A stretch of 64,000 nt of DNA from an uncultured Planctomyces sp. (GTDB taxonomy: Bacteria > Planctomycetota > Planctomycetia > Planctomycetales > Planctomycetaceae): positions 1 to 64,000 of the forward strand of contig CALGTK010000107.1 in assembly GCA_937904325.1 (NCBI GenBank), in the 5' to 3' direction. A program made the translations under genes and the position numbers. The notes beneath the pieces are model-generated. The model did no database searches and was not told where the DNA came from. It saw only the letters and a program-made list of their open reading frames with translations. Below are positions 30,142-40,600 of this stretch, piece by piece; position 1 is the first letter of the stretch, and each line of letters begins with the position of its first letter.

Positions 30142-30972
30142 TTAAGCCCTGTGTACGAACGGAAATAATTTTCGGATCAATTCGTCATTCCACTGTCTGC
30201 CGTATTCGCAGCGTTCGAAGGCCTCGATCCATTGAATCTCGCGGCCGCGTTTTTTGCCGTAGGTCGCCACGATTTTCTCTTGAAATCGATCTGCAAGGCC
30301 GCCGATTCGATCTCGAAAAAACCGTCCGAGAAATTGCCGCCGTTCGTTGTCTGATTCTGGCAATTCGCTCTCATACTTATGGTTGTACGCCAGCCAGCCA
30401 TAGAATTGCGACGTGTGGCAATGCAGCATGTCGACTGCGGCTTCGATCGTTGAGCCAATGTCGACAACGACAGTTGGCTCGAACGGGGCTGGATTCTGGA
30501 AGTTGTCTGCCACGTAAGCGATCGCCGGGTTGTCTCGCAGCGCGGGAACTTCAGGGACAATTGCTGGCACAGTCACCATATAAGCGGCATCGCAGACTAG
30601 TTGAGACGTGTATCGATGGTCGGGGTGGTAGTCATTCGGGCGGTGCGTCAGCACGAGGTCCGGATTGAATTCGCGGATTAGTTGAATCAGCACACAACGA
30701 GCTTCAAAGGATGGTTCCAATCGTCCATCGCGAAACTCCAGCACTTCGGATTCGATCCCGACAGTGTCGGCTGCCGCCTTCGCTTCCGCGCGACGGATGG
30801 CGATCAGCTCGTCGCCAAATATTTCGTGGTGCCCGGATTCACCGTTTGTCATGCTGACAAACTTCACGACATGCCCGGCCTGTCGATAGAGAGTCGCTGT
30901 GCCGCCACAAGTGATCTCACAATCGTCGGGGTGAGCTCCGACAGCCAGAATTCGAAGAGGGGTCTCAGTCAT
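30142..30972 (-). CDS. PIG-L family deacetylase (GlcNAc-PI/bacillithiol-type)
   Basis: LRILAVGAHPDDCEITCGGTATLY and VLTHRPNDYHPDHRYTSQLVCDAAY metal-binding motifs. Confidence 0.9.
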   Translation of the reverse strand: MTETPLRILAVGAHPDDCEITCGGTATLYRQAGHVVKFVSMTNGESGHHEIFGDELIAIRRAEAKAAADTVGIESEVLEFRDGRLEPSFEARCVLIQLIREFNPDLVLTHRPNDYHPDHRYTSQLVCDAAYMVTVPAIVPEVPALRDNPAIAYVADNFQNPAPFEPTVVVDIGSTIEAAVDMLHCHTSQFYGWLAYNHKYESELPESDNERRQFLGRFFRDRIGGLADRFQEKIVATYGKKRGREIQWIEAFERCEYGRQWNDELIRKLFPFVHRA

Positions 30973-31055
30973 TCGAAGGTAACTCTTTCTGTTTCACATT
31001 CGGAGTTGGGAAGCTCGAAATGCCGTTTACTGCTTTCCGAAAACTAACATTTCGA

Positions 31056-32126
31056 TCAGCTTCGCACTTTCGTCTTCTGTTTTCGATGTCGAACCAGTCC
31101 GGGAGTTACGTCCAGATCAAGGTTGGCAAGGTGACCTCGGTCGAGAGATTCCCAGGCGATGGCGGCCATCGCTGCGTTGTCAGTGCAGAGCGACATCGGA
31201 GCGACGAATAGTTGTACCCCTTCGCGTCGAGCCATCTGTTCGAGCTTGTGACGAAGCAGCGAATTGGCAGCCACGCCTCCGCCAACGCAAAGTATGCTCC
31301 GATTTTGCTGCTGCAACGCCTGCTTACATTTCCCGACCAGAACGTCGACGACAGCAGCCTGGAAGCTGGCGGCGATATCTGCGACCCGTTGCGGCGTCAG
31401 AGGCTCGGGTTTTACGTGCGAGCCCGGGACGCCGTTCGCCGTATAGAGAACCGATGTTTTGAGGCCGCTGAAGCTGAACTCAAGCCGGTCTTCTTTGAGA
31501 AACGTCCTTGGAAAACGAATCGCTTTCGGATCTCCGCTTTCGGCAATCTTCTGAATGGCTGGTCCACCTGGAAAACCGACGTCCAGAATCTGCGCGACCT
31601 TGTCAAATGCTTCTCCAGCCGCGTCGTCGATCGTTGAACCGATCAACTCGAAGTCGACCGGACTCGTGCAGTCATAAATGTTTGTGTGTCCACCGCTCAC
31701 GACAAATCCAATACACGGAAACGTGTCGACCCTAGCGGCCATCCGACACGCATAGATGTGGGCTTCGATATGGTTGACGGCAATCAACGGAACGTCCAGC
31801 ACCAGGGCCAGCGTCTTGGCAGCCGTCAGCCCGACCAGCAACGATCCGACAAGGCCAGGTTGAGTAGCCACCGCCACCGCGCCGATATCGGAAAGTTCAA
31901 GTCCCGCTTCCTTCAACGCCTCGTCAATGACCGGCAATACTCGGCGAACGTGTGCTCGTGACGCGATTTCCGGAACAACGCCGCCGTAGTCACGATGCAG
32001 TTCGTACTGCGATGCGACGACGTTCGATCGAGGATTCAAATCTCGATCGATCACCGCAGCCGCGGTCTCATCGCAGGATGATTCGAGGGCGAGGATGTAT
32101 CGAACAGAGTCGGAGTCAACGGTCAC
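31056..32126 (-). CDS. tsaD: tRNA N6-adenosine threonylcarbamoyltransferase
   Basis: [74 protein letters not shown]. Confidence 0.96.
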   Translation of the reverse strand: MTVDSDSVRYILALESSCDETAAAVIDRDLNPRSNVVASQYELHRDYGGVVPEIASRAHVRRVLPVIDEALKEAGLELSDIGAVAVATQPGLVGSLLVGLTAAKTLALVLDVPLIAVNHIEAHIYACRMAARVDTFPCIGFVVSGGHTNIYDCTSPVDFELIGSTIDDAAGEAFDKVAQILDVGFPGGPAIQKIAESGDPKAIRFPRTFLKEDRLEFSFSGLKTSVLYTANGVPGSHVKPEPLTPQRVADIAASFQAAVVDVLVGKCKQALQQQNRSILCVGGGVAANSLLRHKLEQMARREGVQLFVAPMSLCTDNAAMAAIAWESLDRGHLANLDLDVTPGLVRHRKQKTKVRS

Positions 32127-32233
32127 ATCAGGCTTTCACGACGAGCAGAATTCTTCAGTTTCCAGATCGCGAAAGTGTAGTACGAAAAGGGGTCACTGTC
32201 CGTCAAGCGGGGCGACTCGACGAACTGCGAGAA

Positions 32234-32887
32234 CTAAGCGGCGGCCCGTTGACTGCGAGTGTCCGGCACTTTCCAGCAAGTTTCGAACGTAACATAGTTA
32301 ATGAGAATCGACCGTCTGACGGTGTTAATCTTTTTCTTTTCGAGGCCGTGCCAGGTGTTTTCGCCCGGCGAAAACAGGTACCCAAGATTGTTGCGGTACG
32401 GGATCGTCTTCACGACGTTCAGGTCGTCGTCGTAAATGTCCGTACCGAGCATTTCGTTTTCACCCCAGATATTCACGTAGACGAGCATCGACATCAGTTT
32501 TTCTTTGATGTCTTTGTGCGGCTTCAGCCAGAAGCCGTCTACGTCGGCAATAGCTTCAACGCGAAGATAGGCGTCACTCAGATCCCGTTGCAGCATCTTT
32601 TCGAACTGCATGACCGTGTCGGGTGCCAGTAGTTCATCGATCATCTTGCCGATTGCCGGAAACTCGTCGACATTTTCGTCGGTGATGTAAAGTCGAAGTT
32701 TGGCATCTATGCCATCGCCGCCGTTGTCGGCTGCTCGAGTTCCGTCGAATGCTCGCGGGCCTTTGTTCATCGGAGTGGTCACAACCTCGGTCAGAACTTC
32801 CGATGTGACCGGCTGCTCAACAATCCAGTGTGTATAAGGAAAGTCAAATTGCGTCGTCGAGTTTTTCAGAGCGTATAACAAGTTCAT
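32234..32887 (-). CDS. 2OG-Fe(II) oxygenase-like protein
   Basis: LKPHKDIKEKLMSMLVYVNIW (HxD), NTWHGLEKKKINTVRRSILINYV (distal H and R). Start codon overlaps the stop of the upstream ELM1-like gene (ATGA). Confidence 0.75.
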   Translation of the reverse strand: MNLLYALKNSTTQFDFPYTHWIVEQPVTSEVLTEVVTTPMNKGPRAFDGTRAADNGGDGIDAKLRLYITDENVDEFPAIGKMIDELLAPDTVMQFEKMLQRDLSDAYLRVEAIADVDGFWLKPHKDIKEKLMSMLVYVNIWGENEMLGTDIYDDDLNVVKTIPYRNNLGYLFSPGENTWHGLEKKKINTVRRSILINYVTFETCWKVPDTRSQRAAA

Positions 32888-34155
32888 TGTTCAGCCATTC
32901 TTTCTCTGATGAGGCGAGCGACGTTCGGAGTGTCGTTCGGTGGTTCGTATTCCCACTCGGCAAGTTCGCCTTCAAAACGCCGAGTCAGTCCGGCCTCTTC
33001 GAACATCGAGTGAAACTTGCGGAAGCGGCGAGCGGTACGTCGCTCGGTCAGATGTTCGACAAAAACCGGCCGGCCGGTGGCGGTTGCTTCAGTGACCATC
33101 GAAACCGAATCGCCAGTCACGACGATATAGTCTGCCAGGGCGAGAGCTTCGAAATACGGGTTTGTCCCCTGGCCATTCCAGATGAAATGGTTGTCGCCAA
33201 AATCCCTGGCCAGACGCGTGCAGACTTCGACTGGAGTTCGGTTCGACGTAAGCACGGCTAAACGAACATTGTGTTGGTCAACCAGCCGGTTGAGCTTCTC
33301 AAACAAGCGGTCGATGTCGGCCTGTGAAAATGAGTAGTAGCCGTTCTTCCCACCCAGCAGCACCGAAACAAGCGGCCGGGTTGGATCGACCAGCTTTGCC
33401 GCTTCGGGAGTATCACAAGCCGCTAGCAACTTCTCTGGCGTCACTTTGTGCAGCGCGCCCATCGTCAGGTAAACGTTGGGGCCGCGAGTCGGGTCGTGCT
33501 TCGGTATCAGTACCATATCGAACCCGGACGTGTCGGACTTCGGATCCTGAATGTGAACGGTGAATATTTTTCGCCCAAGTTTTTTCTTCAAATACAGAGC
33601 CGGGACTACTCCATGACGGCCGCATGAGACGACCAGTCGCGGTTGCGGTGATGCTTCGAGATATTTCGGCTGCCTGAGCACTCGTCCGGATGACGGAATC
33701 AAGCTGAACGGCAAACAGTTCCATGGAAAGGCCATTCGGGTATTGATGAATTCGTACCCTGTGGCGTTGGAGAACTCGCCAGCGTTGCATTTCTCAAGAG
33801 GCTCATAGCCGACGGCACTGGCAAGGCCAGCGGTCTGACTGTTCATCCCAGCCATGCCTTTGCTGATACACCAACACCGGCCTGTCACGGCTGGAATCCC
33901 GCTTGCGTGGGAATTCACGTGAGTGCTGTCCTGATGCACGGCCCGACTGCGATGTAGTGACAACGCGTCAAATATTTCGGGGCCAGCGGCGTGTCCGTCA
34001 GCCAGGTTCCCGTGAAATTGTGTGAGTTCACCATCCATGGTGATTCGATTGTCCTGTTGGATGTTTGAGATTTCCCCATAGACGCACGCTGACGGCATCC
34101 CTGCACGGCAGAACGGCGAAGCTCTGTACTGTAGTTCCGTTTTTTGAAACGCCAC
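32884..34155 (-). CDS. ELM1/mitochondrial-fission-like (GT-B-like) protein
   Basis: RCWCISKGMAGMNSQTAGLASAVG; LVVSCGRHGVVPALYLKKKLGRKIFTVHIQDPKSDTSGFDMVLIPKHD; ILTSNRTPVEV; YIVVTGDSVSMVTEATATGRPVFVEHL. The true start is probably internal to the ORF (the first ~90 aa do not look conserved). Confidence 0.8.
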   Translation of the reverse strand: MAFQKTELQYRASPFCRAGMPSACVYGEISNIQQDNRITMDGELTQFHGNLADGHAAGPEIFDALSLHRSRAVHQDSTHVNSHASGIPAVTGRCWCISKGMAGMNSQTAGLASAVGYEPLEKCNAGEFSNATGYEFINTRMAFPWNCLPFSLIPSSGRVLRQPKYLEASPQPRLVVSCGRHGVVPALYLKKKLGRKIFTVHIQDPKSDTSGFDMVLIPKHDPTRGPNVYLTMGALHKVTPEKLLAACDTPEAAKLVDPTRPLVSVLLGGKNGYYSFSQADIDRLFEKLNRLVDQHNVRLAVLTSNRTPVEVCTRLARDFGDNHFIWNGQGTNPYFEALALADYIVVTGDSVSMVTEATATGRPVFVEHLTERRTARRFRKFHSMFEEAGLTRRFEGELAEWEYEPPNDTPNVARLIRERMAEQ

Positions 34156-34314
34156 AATACGAGATCAGCATGTCCATGGAGCGGTGAATCTAGCGGTCAA
34201 GGAGTAGACTCAAGGATGAAGTCACGAACTGGAAGTATCTCGTTGAGCCGGCAACGCCGTCGCTATTCACCGGTTTTTCAGAAATTGATGTCTCACGAAG
34301 GGCGCAGACGGCTC

Positions 34315-35847
34315 ATGAAATTCTTTACGCCGCAATTCCAGCTGATTCAATGGTTCTGCATTACGGCGTTCGTCTTCGTGGTTGGGCGTGCCGACGGTGC
34401 AGTGCCGAAATCGAACGTCCTGTTTCTTTGTGTCGACGACATGAAAGACTGGGTGAATTGTCTCGGCGGGTATGAGGGCAAGGTTTATACGCCGAATATC
34501 GATCGGCTTGCCGAGCGCGGCGTGCTGTTTACGAACGCCCATTGTGCTTCGCCGAAGTGTGCTCCGTCGCGGGCTGCGATTTTGACTGGAATGCGACCTT
34601 CGACGACGGGGCTCTACGATAACGGCCACTGGTGGCTGCCGAACCTTCCGAATGTGGTCACGATTCCGCAGCACTTCCGCAATCACGGATACCGTGTCGC
34701 CGGAGCTGGTAAGATCTTTCACCACACTGCCGGCAATCATCCGCCAAATCAGTGGGACGAATTCCGTCGGCTGATCTTTCTGGAAGACCCGTGGTTCCGT
34801 GGGGTCAAGCTGAACTATCCGTGGTCGAAGCACACGCCTTACCCAACGGGATTCCCGTTCAGTGGTGTAAAGAGACTCGGCCATGAGAACGACTGGGGAT
34901 CGCTACCGATTGAGGACCACCATTACGACGATGCAGTGACGGCCAACTTTGCTGTTGAGTTTCTCAGTCTGCGCACCGGTGAGTCGAATGCTCCGTTCTT
35001 TCTGGCGTGCGGACTGTTCCGTCCCCACCTGCCCTGGTACGTGCCTCAGAAGTATTTTGATAAGTATCCACTCGGCGAGATTGTTCTTCCGCCTGTCCTG
35101 GGCAGTGACCTCGACGATCTACCAGCCGCTGCGTTGAAGCTGGCAAAGGACCGTCGGGGCGACTTTGAAACAATCCGGAATTCAGACAAGTGGAAGCACG
35201 CGATCCGGGCATACCTCGCCAGCATTACCTGTGCTGATGATCGTATCGGCCAGGTCCTCGATGCACTGGACGAGCGTCCTGACGCTGATCGCACAATCAT
35301 TGTGTTGTGGTCGGATCACGGCTGGCATCTCGGCGAAAAGCTGCACTGGCACAAGTCGACACTCTGGGAAGAATCAACACGAGTGCCATTCATCGTTTGC
35401 GCTCCGGGCTATCGTCCTGGCCGGTGTAGTCACCCCGTCAGTCTCCTCGACCTCTACCCAACGCTGAATGAATTAGCGGGACTCGACGCGGTCGAGTCTC
35501 ACGATGGTCATTCACTGATTCCGTTGCTGCGGAATCCCAAAGCTGAGTGGAATCGTCCAGCGGTCATAGAGTACCGGCGAGGCAACGCCGCTGTCCGGTC
35601 AGAGCAATACCGTTTCATTCGGTACCACGACGGTGGCGAGGAACTGTACGATCATGAAAACGATCCACATGAATGGAAGAACCTCATCACCAGCCAGGAA
35701 CATGCCGCGGTCCGAAAAAAACTCGCGAGTTGGATCACAAAAGCGTGGGCGCCTTCCGCACTGACCAAAGATGCATTCCGATTCGAGCCCAAGGCGTTTA
35801 CATGGACCAACAAACAGTCCGGCCAAGTCACAAGAGGAAAGGACTGA
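34315..35847 (+). CDS. S1-family sulfatase (iduronate-2-sulfatase-like), secreted
   Basis: NVLFLCVDDMKDWVNCLGGY; active-site CAPSRAAILTGMRP; DRTIIVLWSDHGWHLGEKLHWHKSTLWEESTRVPFI. ATG at 34315 gives signal-like N-terminus. Confidence 0.93.
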   Translation: MKFFTPQFQLIQWFCITAFVFVVGRADGAVPKSNVLFLCVDDMKDWVNCLGGYEGKVYTPNIDRLAERGVLFTNAHCASPKCAPSRAAILTGMRPSTTGLYDNGHWWLPNLPNVVTIPQHFRNHGYRVAGAGKIFHHTAGNHPPNQWDEFRRLIFLEDPWFRGVKLNYPWSKHTPYPTGFPFSGVKRLGHENDWGSLPIEDHHYDDAVTANFAVEFLSLRTGESNAPFFLACGLFRPHLPWYVPQKYFDKYPLGEIVLPPVLGSDLDDLPAAALKLAKDRRGDFETIRNSDKWKHAIRAYLASITCADDRIGQVLDALDERPDADRTIIVLWSDHGWHLGEKLHWHKSTLWEESTRVPFIVCAPGYRPGRCSHPVSLLDLYPTLNELAGLDAVESHDGHSLIPLLRNPKAEWNRPAVIEYRRGNAAVRSEQYRFIRYHDGGEELYDHENDPHEWKNLITSQEHAAVRKKLASWITKAWAPSALTKDAFRFEPKAFTWTNKQSGQVTRGKD

Positions 35848-35849
35848 TA

Positions 35850-37457
35850 ATGCGAATACGAATTGCAGCTTCGTTAATTCTGGCAGTGTTCTGGTTCGGT
35901 GTCCCGGCATGTCCATCGTTCGCTGCCGATGCGAACCCTGAGCGTGTGCATCGAATCACACTGAAAGAATATGAGGCGACGCTGAAATTCTGGGCTCACA
36001 AACACGTTGAAACTCTGAAGGTCGACCGTGTTGGTGAGTCTGCCGAAGGGCTGGGAATTCATCTACTGAAGGTCACAGACCCGAGTGTTGACGATGAACT
36101 CAAACAGGTTGTGCTGGTGACGTCGTTACACGGTGGACCGGAACGTTCCGGCACAACCACGATCATGCATTTCATGGAATGGCTACTGGGGCATTCTGAG
36201 CAGGCACGCGTTACATGCCGCAAGCAAATCATACTGGTCATGCCGATCAACCATCCCGAGGCGTTCTTCCGTACGGATCGATTTCTTAACTCCTCGAAGA
36301 TTGATCCCTATACAGGCGGTGGTCCGGATCACTGGAACCTGAAGAAACTGGAGTACAAGTCAAAAGACAAAGCCCCTGAAGTCAAAGCAGTCCTCGACGT
36401 TGTTGATCGCTGGCAACCCGACGTCCACGCGGACATGCACGGCACCGGACTGCAGGAGTACCCTCTGGAAAAGCTCGGTGACAGGACGCGGTACCAGGGG
36501 CAGATTATGTTTGAGGTCACGGGCTCGGCCTATTCAAACTACGCACTCAGACCGTGGGACTGGCGTATCACCGAAGCGATTATCAATGCCGGAGTCGAAT
36601 CCGGCTTCCCATCCGATCGTTTCGAAGCTGACGGACAGCGCTCGTTCCACGGACCGGTAATGAATCCAATCGCCGATCGAACCTGGCGAGGCCAGTCCAA
36701 CTTCTACACGGCTCAGTATGGATACGCGAAGTATCATACGATGGTCAGTGCGTTTGAAGTGGGTTGGGAACAGAGCGGTTTAGCTCGGCTGCGCGGACTG
36801 CTCGAAATCGGCAATCATCGCTGGCAACAGGAACGCTACGAAGGGTACCCGGTCGATCGAGTCAAGGCGTTCATCGGGCACTACGTCACATCGTACGGAG
36901 CGACTCCTGCAGCGCGTCGTCGCAGCCGCGTCAAACTCTGGCAAAAACAGGGACAGTTCACGCAGGCCGTGCTGTATCCGCAAACCGACGGTCGGGATAC
37001 CTACTTCGTCGCAACATCGCCCACAGCCGCGACTGCGTTGCACAAAGACCTCGACCAGTTTCTGGCAGCCGTCTCGTCACGAGACGACGTCGATCACAAC
37101 GCGTTTCAGAAGTTCGTGAGAAGCGGCCCGGAAGTTTTGCTCGCTGTCGACAAAGCTCGAATCACCGACAAACCCACCGAGGCTATCAAACACGGCATCG
37201 GACTCCGTCTGCGTCTTCCGTATCAGAACCCAACATTCAACGCGGTCAGACTTAACGGACACATATTGAAACGCAACCCGCTCGACGGCTGGCAGTCATG
37301 GCGTGCGAATGGCTTCACACAGGTGCAGATCAACATTCCACCAAAACGTGCAGCAACGCAGGACCTGTTTATGATTTCCTGCGAATACACTCCGGGCGAA
37401 GTGCGGCGCATTGGCTGGACCCCGCCTCAGGAAGTTCTCGACAAACTGCAAGAATGA
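35850..37457 (+). CDS. M14-like zinc carboxypeptidase family protein, secreted
   Basis: MRIRIAASLILAVFWFGVPACPSFA signal; VTSLHGGPERSGTTTIMHFMEWLL (HxxE-like) and DVHADMHGTGLQEYP; starts 2 nt after the sulfatase stop. Confidence 0.72.
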   Translation: MRIRIAASLILAVFWFGVPACPSFAADANPERVHRITLKEYEATLKFWAHKHVETLKVDRVGESAEGLGIHLLKVTDPSVDDELKQVVLVTSLHGGPERSGTTTIMHFMEWLLGHSEQARVTCRKQIILVMPINHPEAFFRTDRFLNSSKIDPYTGGGPDHWNLKKLEYKSKDKAPEVKAVLDVVDRWQPDVHADMHGTGLQEYPLEKLGDRTRYQGQIMFEVTGSAYSNYALRPWDWRITEAIINAGVESGFPSDRFEADGQRSFHGPVMNPIADRTWRGQSNFYTAQYGYAKYHTMVSAFEVGWEQSGLARLRGLLEIGNHRWQQERYEGYPVDRVKAFIGHYVTSYGATPAARRRSRVKLWQKQGQFTQAVLYPQTDGRDTYFVATSPTAATALHKDLDQFLAAVSSRDDVDHNAFQKFVRSGPEVLLAVDKARITDKPTEAIKHGIGLRLRLPYQNPTFNAVRLNGHILKRNPLDGWQSWRANGFTQVQINIPPKRAATQDLFMISCEYTPGEVRRIGWTPPQEVLDKLQE

Positions 37458-37650
37458 GGCTCAGCAATCTGAAACATAGAAACGAGATAACCACATGCGA
37501 ATTCTCATCAGTCGCTGAGGGCTCTCAAGCCCATGCGTAAGCCCATGGCTGTTATAACGTCTCTCGAGAATTCACATTGATGGTTGCGAGAGCCTCTTAC
37601 GGAAGCATAGCAAGGGATCCCCACTGTTCGTGCGGAATCCTCAAACAGGT

Positions 37651-40600
37651 CTATCGCCTGACGTTTGCTTTTTTTCTCAGCTCTCGGAGTTTTGAAGTAC
37701 CGCCGCGATTAATCTCCAAAACGAATCGAGCAAGGTCGAGAAATTCACCACGATCCTTAAACGACCTGGTCAGTCCAGCGGGCATGGTGGAGAGCGGGGA
37801 CTCGACCATTTCGTCGATCTGATCGACGGCAATCTCTCGCCGCTTCCCCTTTTGTGCGACCAGGCTTAGTGTGATCTTCTCGTCTTGCTTCTCAACAAGA
37901 TATCCCGAGACAACCGCTCCTTCGTCAGTGATCACGGTCACCGATTGGAAACCTTTAAGGATCGATGCAGAGGGTTTCAGAATCGACTGGACCAGAAATT
38001 CTTCCGTGGCCTGTTCGCGCGGTAGAGTCAGGTTCGGCCCAAGCTGAAAGTCTGCCTTCGCGTCGTGACAGGTGGCACAGGCAGTTTTCTCGCGATAGAA
38101 GACCTTTGCCCCTTTGGTGGCGTCGCCCTGTTTCCACGCTTCGCTGACAAGATTTGCCAACGACTCCGCCAGGAGTTCCTGTTCAAGTTTTTCGTTCGCC
38201 GGCTCTTCTGCAACCAGCGGTGGCCGACTCCCTTCTTCGAACGGATGCATCTCGATCAGTTCCTCAGGAGTGTAAAAGCGACGACGCCCCTTCGTTTCTG
38301 CGCGAATTCGCTTCACATGTCCCTCGGTGATCGCGCTGGCGTCATTGCCCCAACTGTTCCGAACGTAGGTAAGGACTCCTGCGACTTCCGCATCAGTAAA
38401 GAAGTTTCCAATCGCGGTCATCGGTGGAACGCCACGTGCGGTCTCGAAGACTTTTCCGCGAACCTGAATCTTCCCCCAGACGCCGTGCATCGTCAGCTTA
38501 ATGAGCCGATCTGCATCACCAGTCGCCCATTCACTTCCGACCAGCGGAGGATAGATTCGAACTATCCCTTCTCCGTGATCCCGGTGACATGTGTAGCAAG
38601 AGCCTTCTTCATAGAAGACTCGCTGACCAAGACTGTATTGCCGGACGAAATTCTTATCTCTGAACTTTTTTGATTTAGTCCGGTAGTTCTTTGGTTTCAG
38701 AGCACCTTCGAGTTTTCCAGTCAGTAGCTCGTCATAATCAATTGTCAGACTTTCTGAGTTAAACTTACCACTTGAGATCCGACTTTCCACTTCCGGCTTG
38801 AGCAATAACATCGCACTGTTCAACGCGTTGCGAATCCAGCGATCGGTCTTCTGCGACGCAACCGTCAACAGAATGTCTGCACCGACTTCACCGCCGAGCC
38901 ATGAACCTGCCGCAAGCGCTTCAAGTCGAACTCGTGAGTGATCATCTGCCGCGGCCCGTAACAGATAAACGTCGGAATTGGCGAGAAGATGCAGGCAGTG
39001 CCGAACAACTCGAACGGCCGCTGCGCGGACGCGGTGATCGGTTGCTGACAGACACTGGTTGAGCAATCCTACAGACGGAGCCTGTTGCCCCCATGTAGCC
39101 CACAGGGCTTCGAGCACCAACCGCTCGTCATTCGCATTCTGCTTCGCGAAGCGCTCGGCCGCAGCAATTACTTCATCTTTGTCATGACCACGAAGTTCCC
39201 GATGAGATCGTTTGCGGGCGTTGACTTCCGGCAGCTTCATGTTTTCAAACAGTCGATCGATTCCTGCACCCGCTACCTTTGGTGGATCAACGAGTGGACG
39301 TTCCGAGTGTTTGATTCTGTAAATTCGCCCATACTCGGAATTACGCAGCGGATCACGCGCGCTGTGCTGCATGTGCCCGATCAGCGTGTTGTGCCAGTCA
39401 ATGAAATAGAGGCTGCCGTCAGGAGCCACTTCGAGATCACATGGACGAAAATTTCCGTCGATCGACTGAATCAGGTTCTGACGAAACTTACCTTTGATTT
39501 CCGAACCATCTTCAAACGTGTCGAGTTGCTTGATTCCCAGGAAGCCAATCGAGTTGGTGTAGACGTAGTCGCCCTGAACTTCTTCAGGAAAATGACGCGA
39601 GTGGATGAACTCGGCGCCGGACGTTGGTCGAGTGTGGTGCTCGTAGTTGAATTTCCCGACCTTCGGAACTTCGCTCGCGTGCGGAACTTTGATCGAGTAT
39701 CCCAGCATCCAGTAGTGAGACCCGCCTGAAGCATCATTGACGAATGTCTGTCCGTACTCGTCGTGAGCAACTCCCCACGGATTGGACACGTCCGTCTGCA
39801 TGACGCGTTCCACTTTCCATGACGACGGATCAAATCGCCAGACACCTCCGTCGGTCATCCGCTGCGGTCCCCAGGGAGTTTCGACCTGTGAGTGCAGGAA
39901 GCGACCTTCGCACATATAAATGCCGTTGCCATGATCGACGTCGAACGCGGAGATCGCGTGGTGGGTATCGTGCGGATCGAATCCATCAATAAGGTATTCC
40001 GTCTGGTCTGCCCGGTCGTCTCCATCGGTATCTTTCAGAAGTAAAAGGAACGGTTCCTGTGACAGATAGACGCCCTCGGGAGCCAGTTCGAAGCCAATCG
40101 GCATGTGGAGGCCGTCAGCGAAAACAATCTCCTTGTCCGCGCGGCCGTCACCATCCGTGTCTTCATAAATCAGCAGCATGTCGTTCGGTTTGACATCACC
40201 CGGTTTGTAATGCGGATAGCTGGGCAACGTGGAAACCCACAACCGCCCGCGATTATCAAACCGCATCTGGCAGGCGTTGCCGAGATTCGGGAACTGCTGC
40301 TCCGAAGCGAAAAGCGAAGCTTCGTAACCATCTGGAAGCGTGAACGTTGCCAGGGCTTCCTTTTCTGCTTTCAGAAACTCCATGCTGCCATTCTTCACGC
40401 TGACCTGGTAGTTGGTTTCGATGGGCGAAAGAGGACGGGTGATCGAATCGTCGACGTTGATTGTCGCTGACTTGCCTTGGACGATCGCCCAGATATTCTG
40501 GTCGCGAAGCACGGTCATCTGGCGAATTTTTTCGATCTCCTCCGGATAGTTGAAGTTGCCATACGGCGCCCAGCGCTGTCCGTATGCGTGAACACCGTTG

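Noticed and set aside
31952-32632. 226-aa plus-strand ORF overlapping tsaD start and the 2OG oxygenase gene
   Set aside because: Lies opposite two well-supported minus-strand genes and has no recognisable motifs.
37458-37650. Possible terminator or CRISPR-like short repeats (AAGCCCATG repeated; GAATTCTC/GAGAATTC inverted repeat)
   Set aside because: Only two short imperfect copies with no regular spacing; stems too short and too far apart to claim structure.
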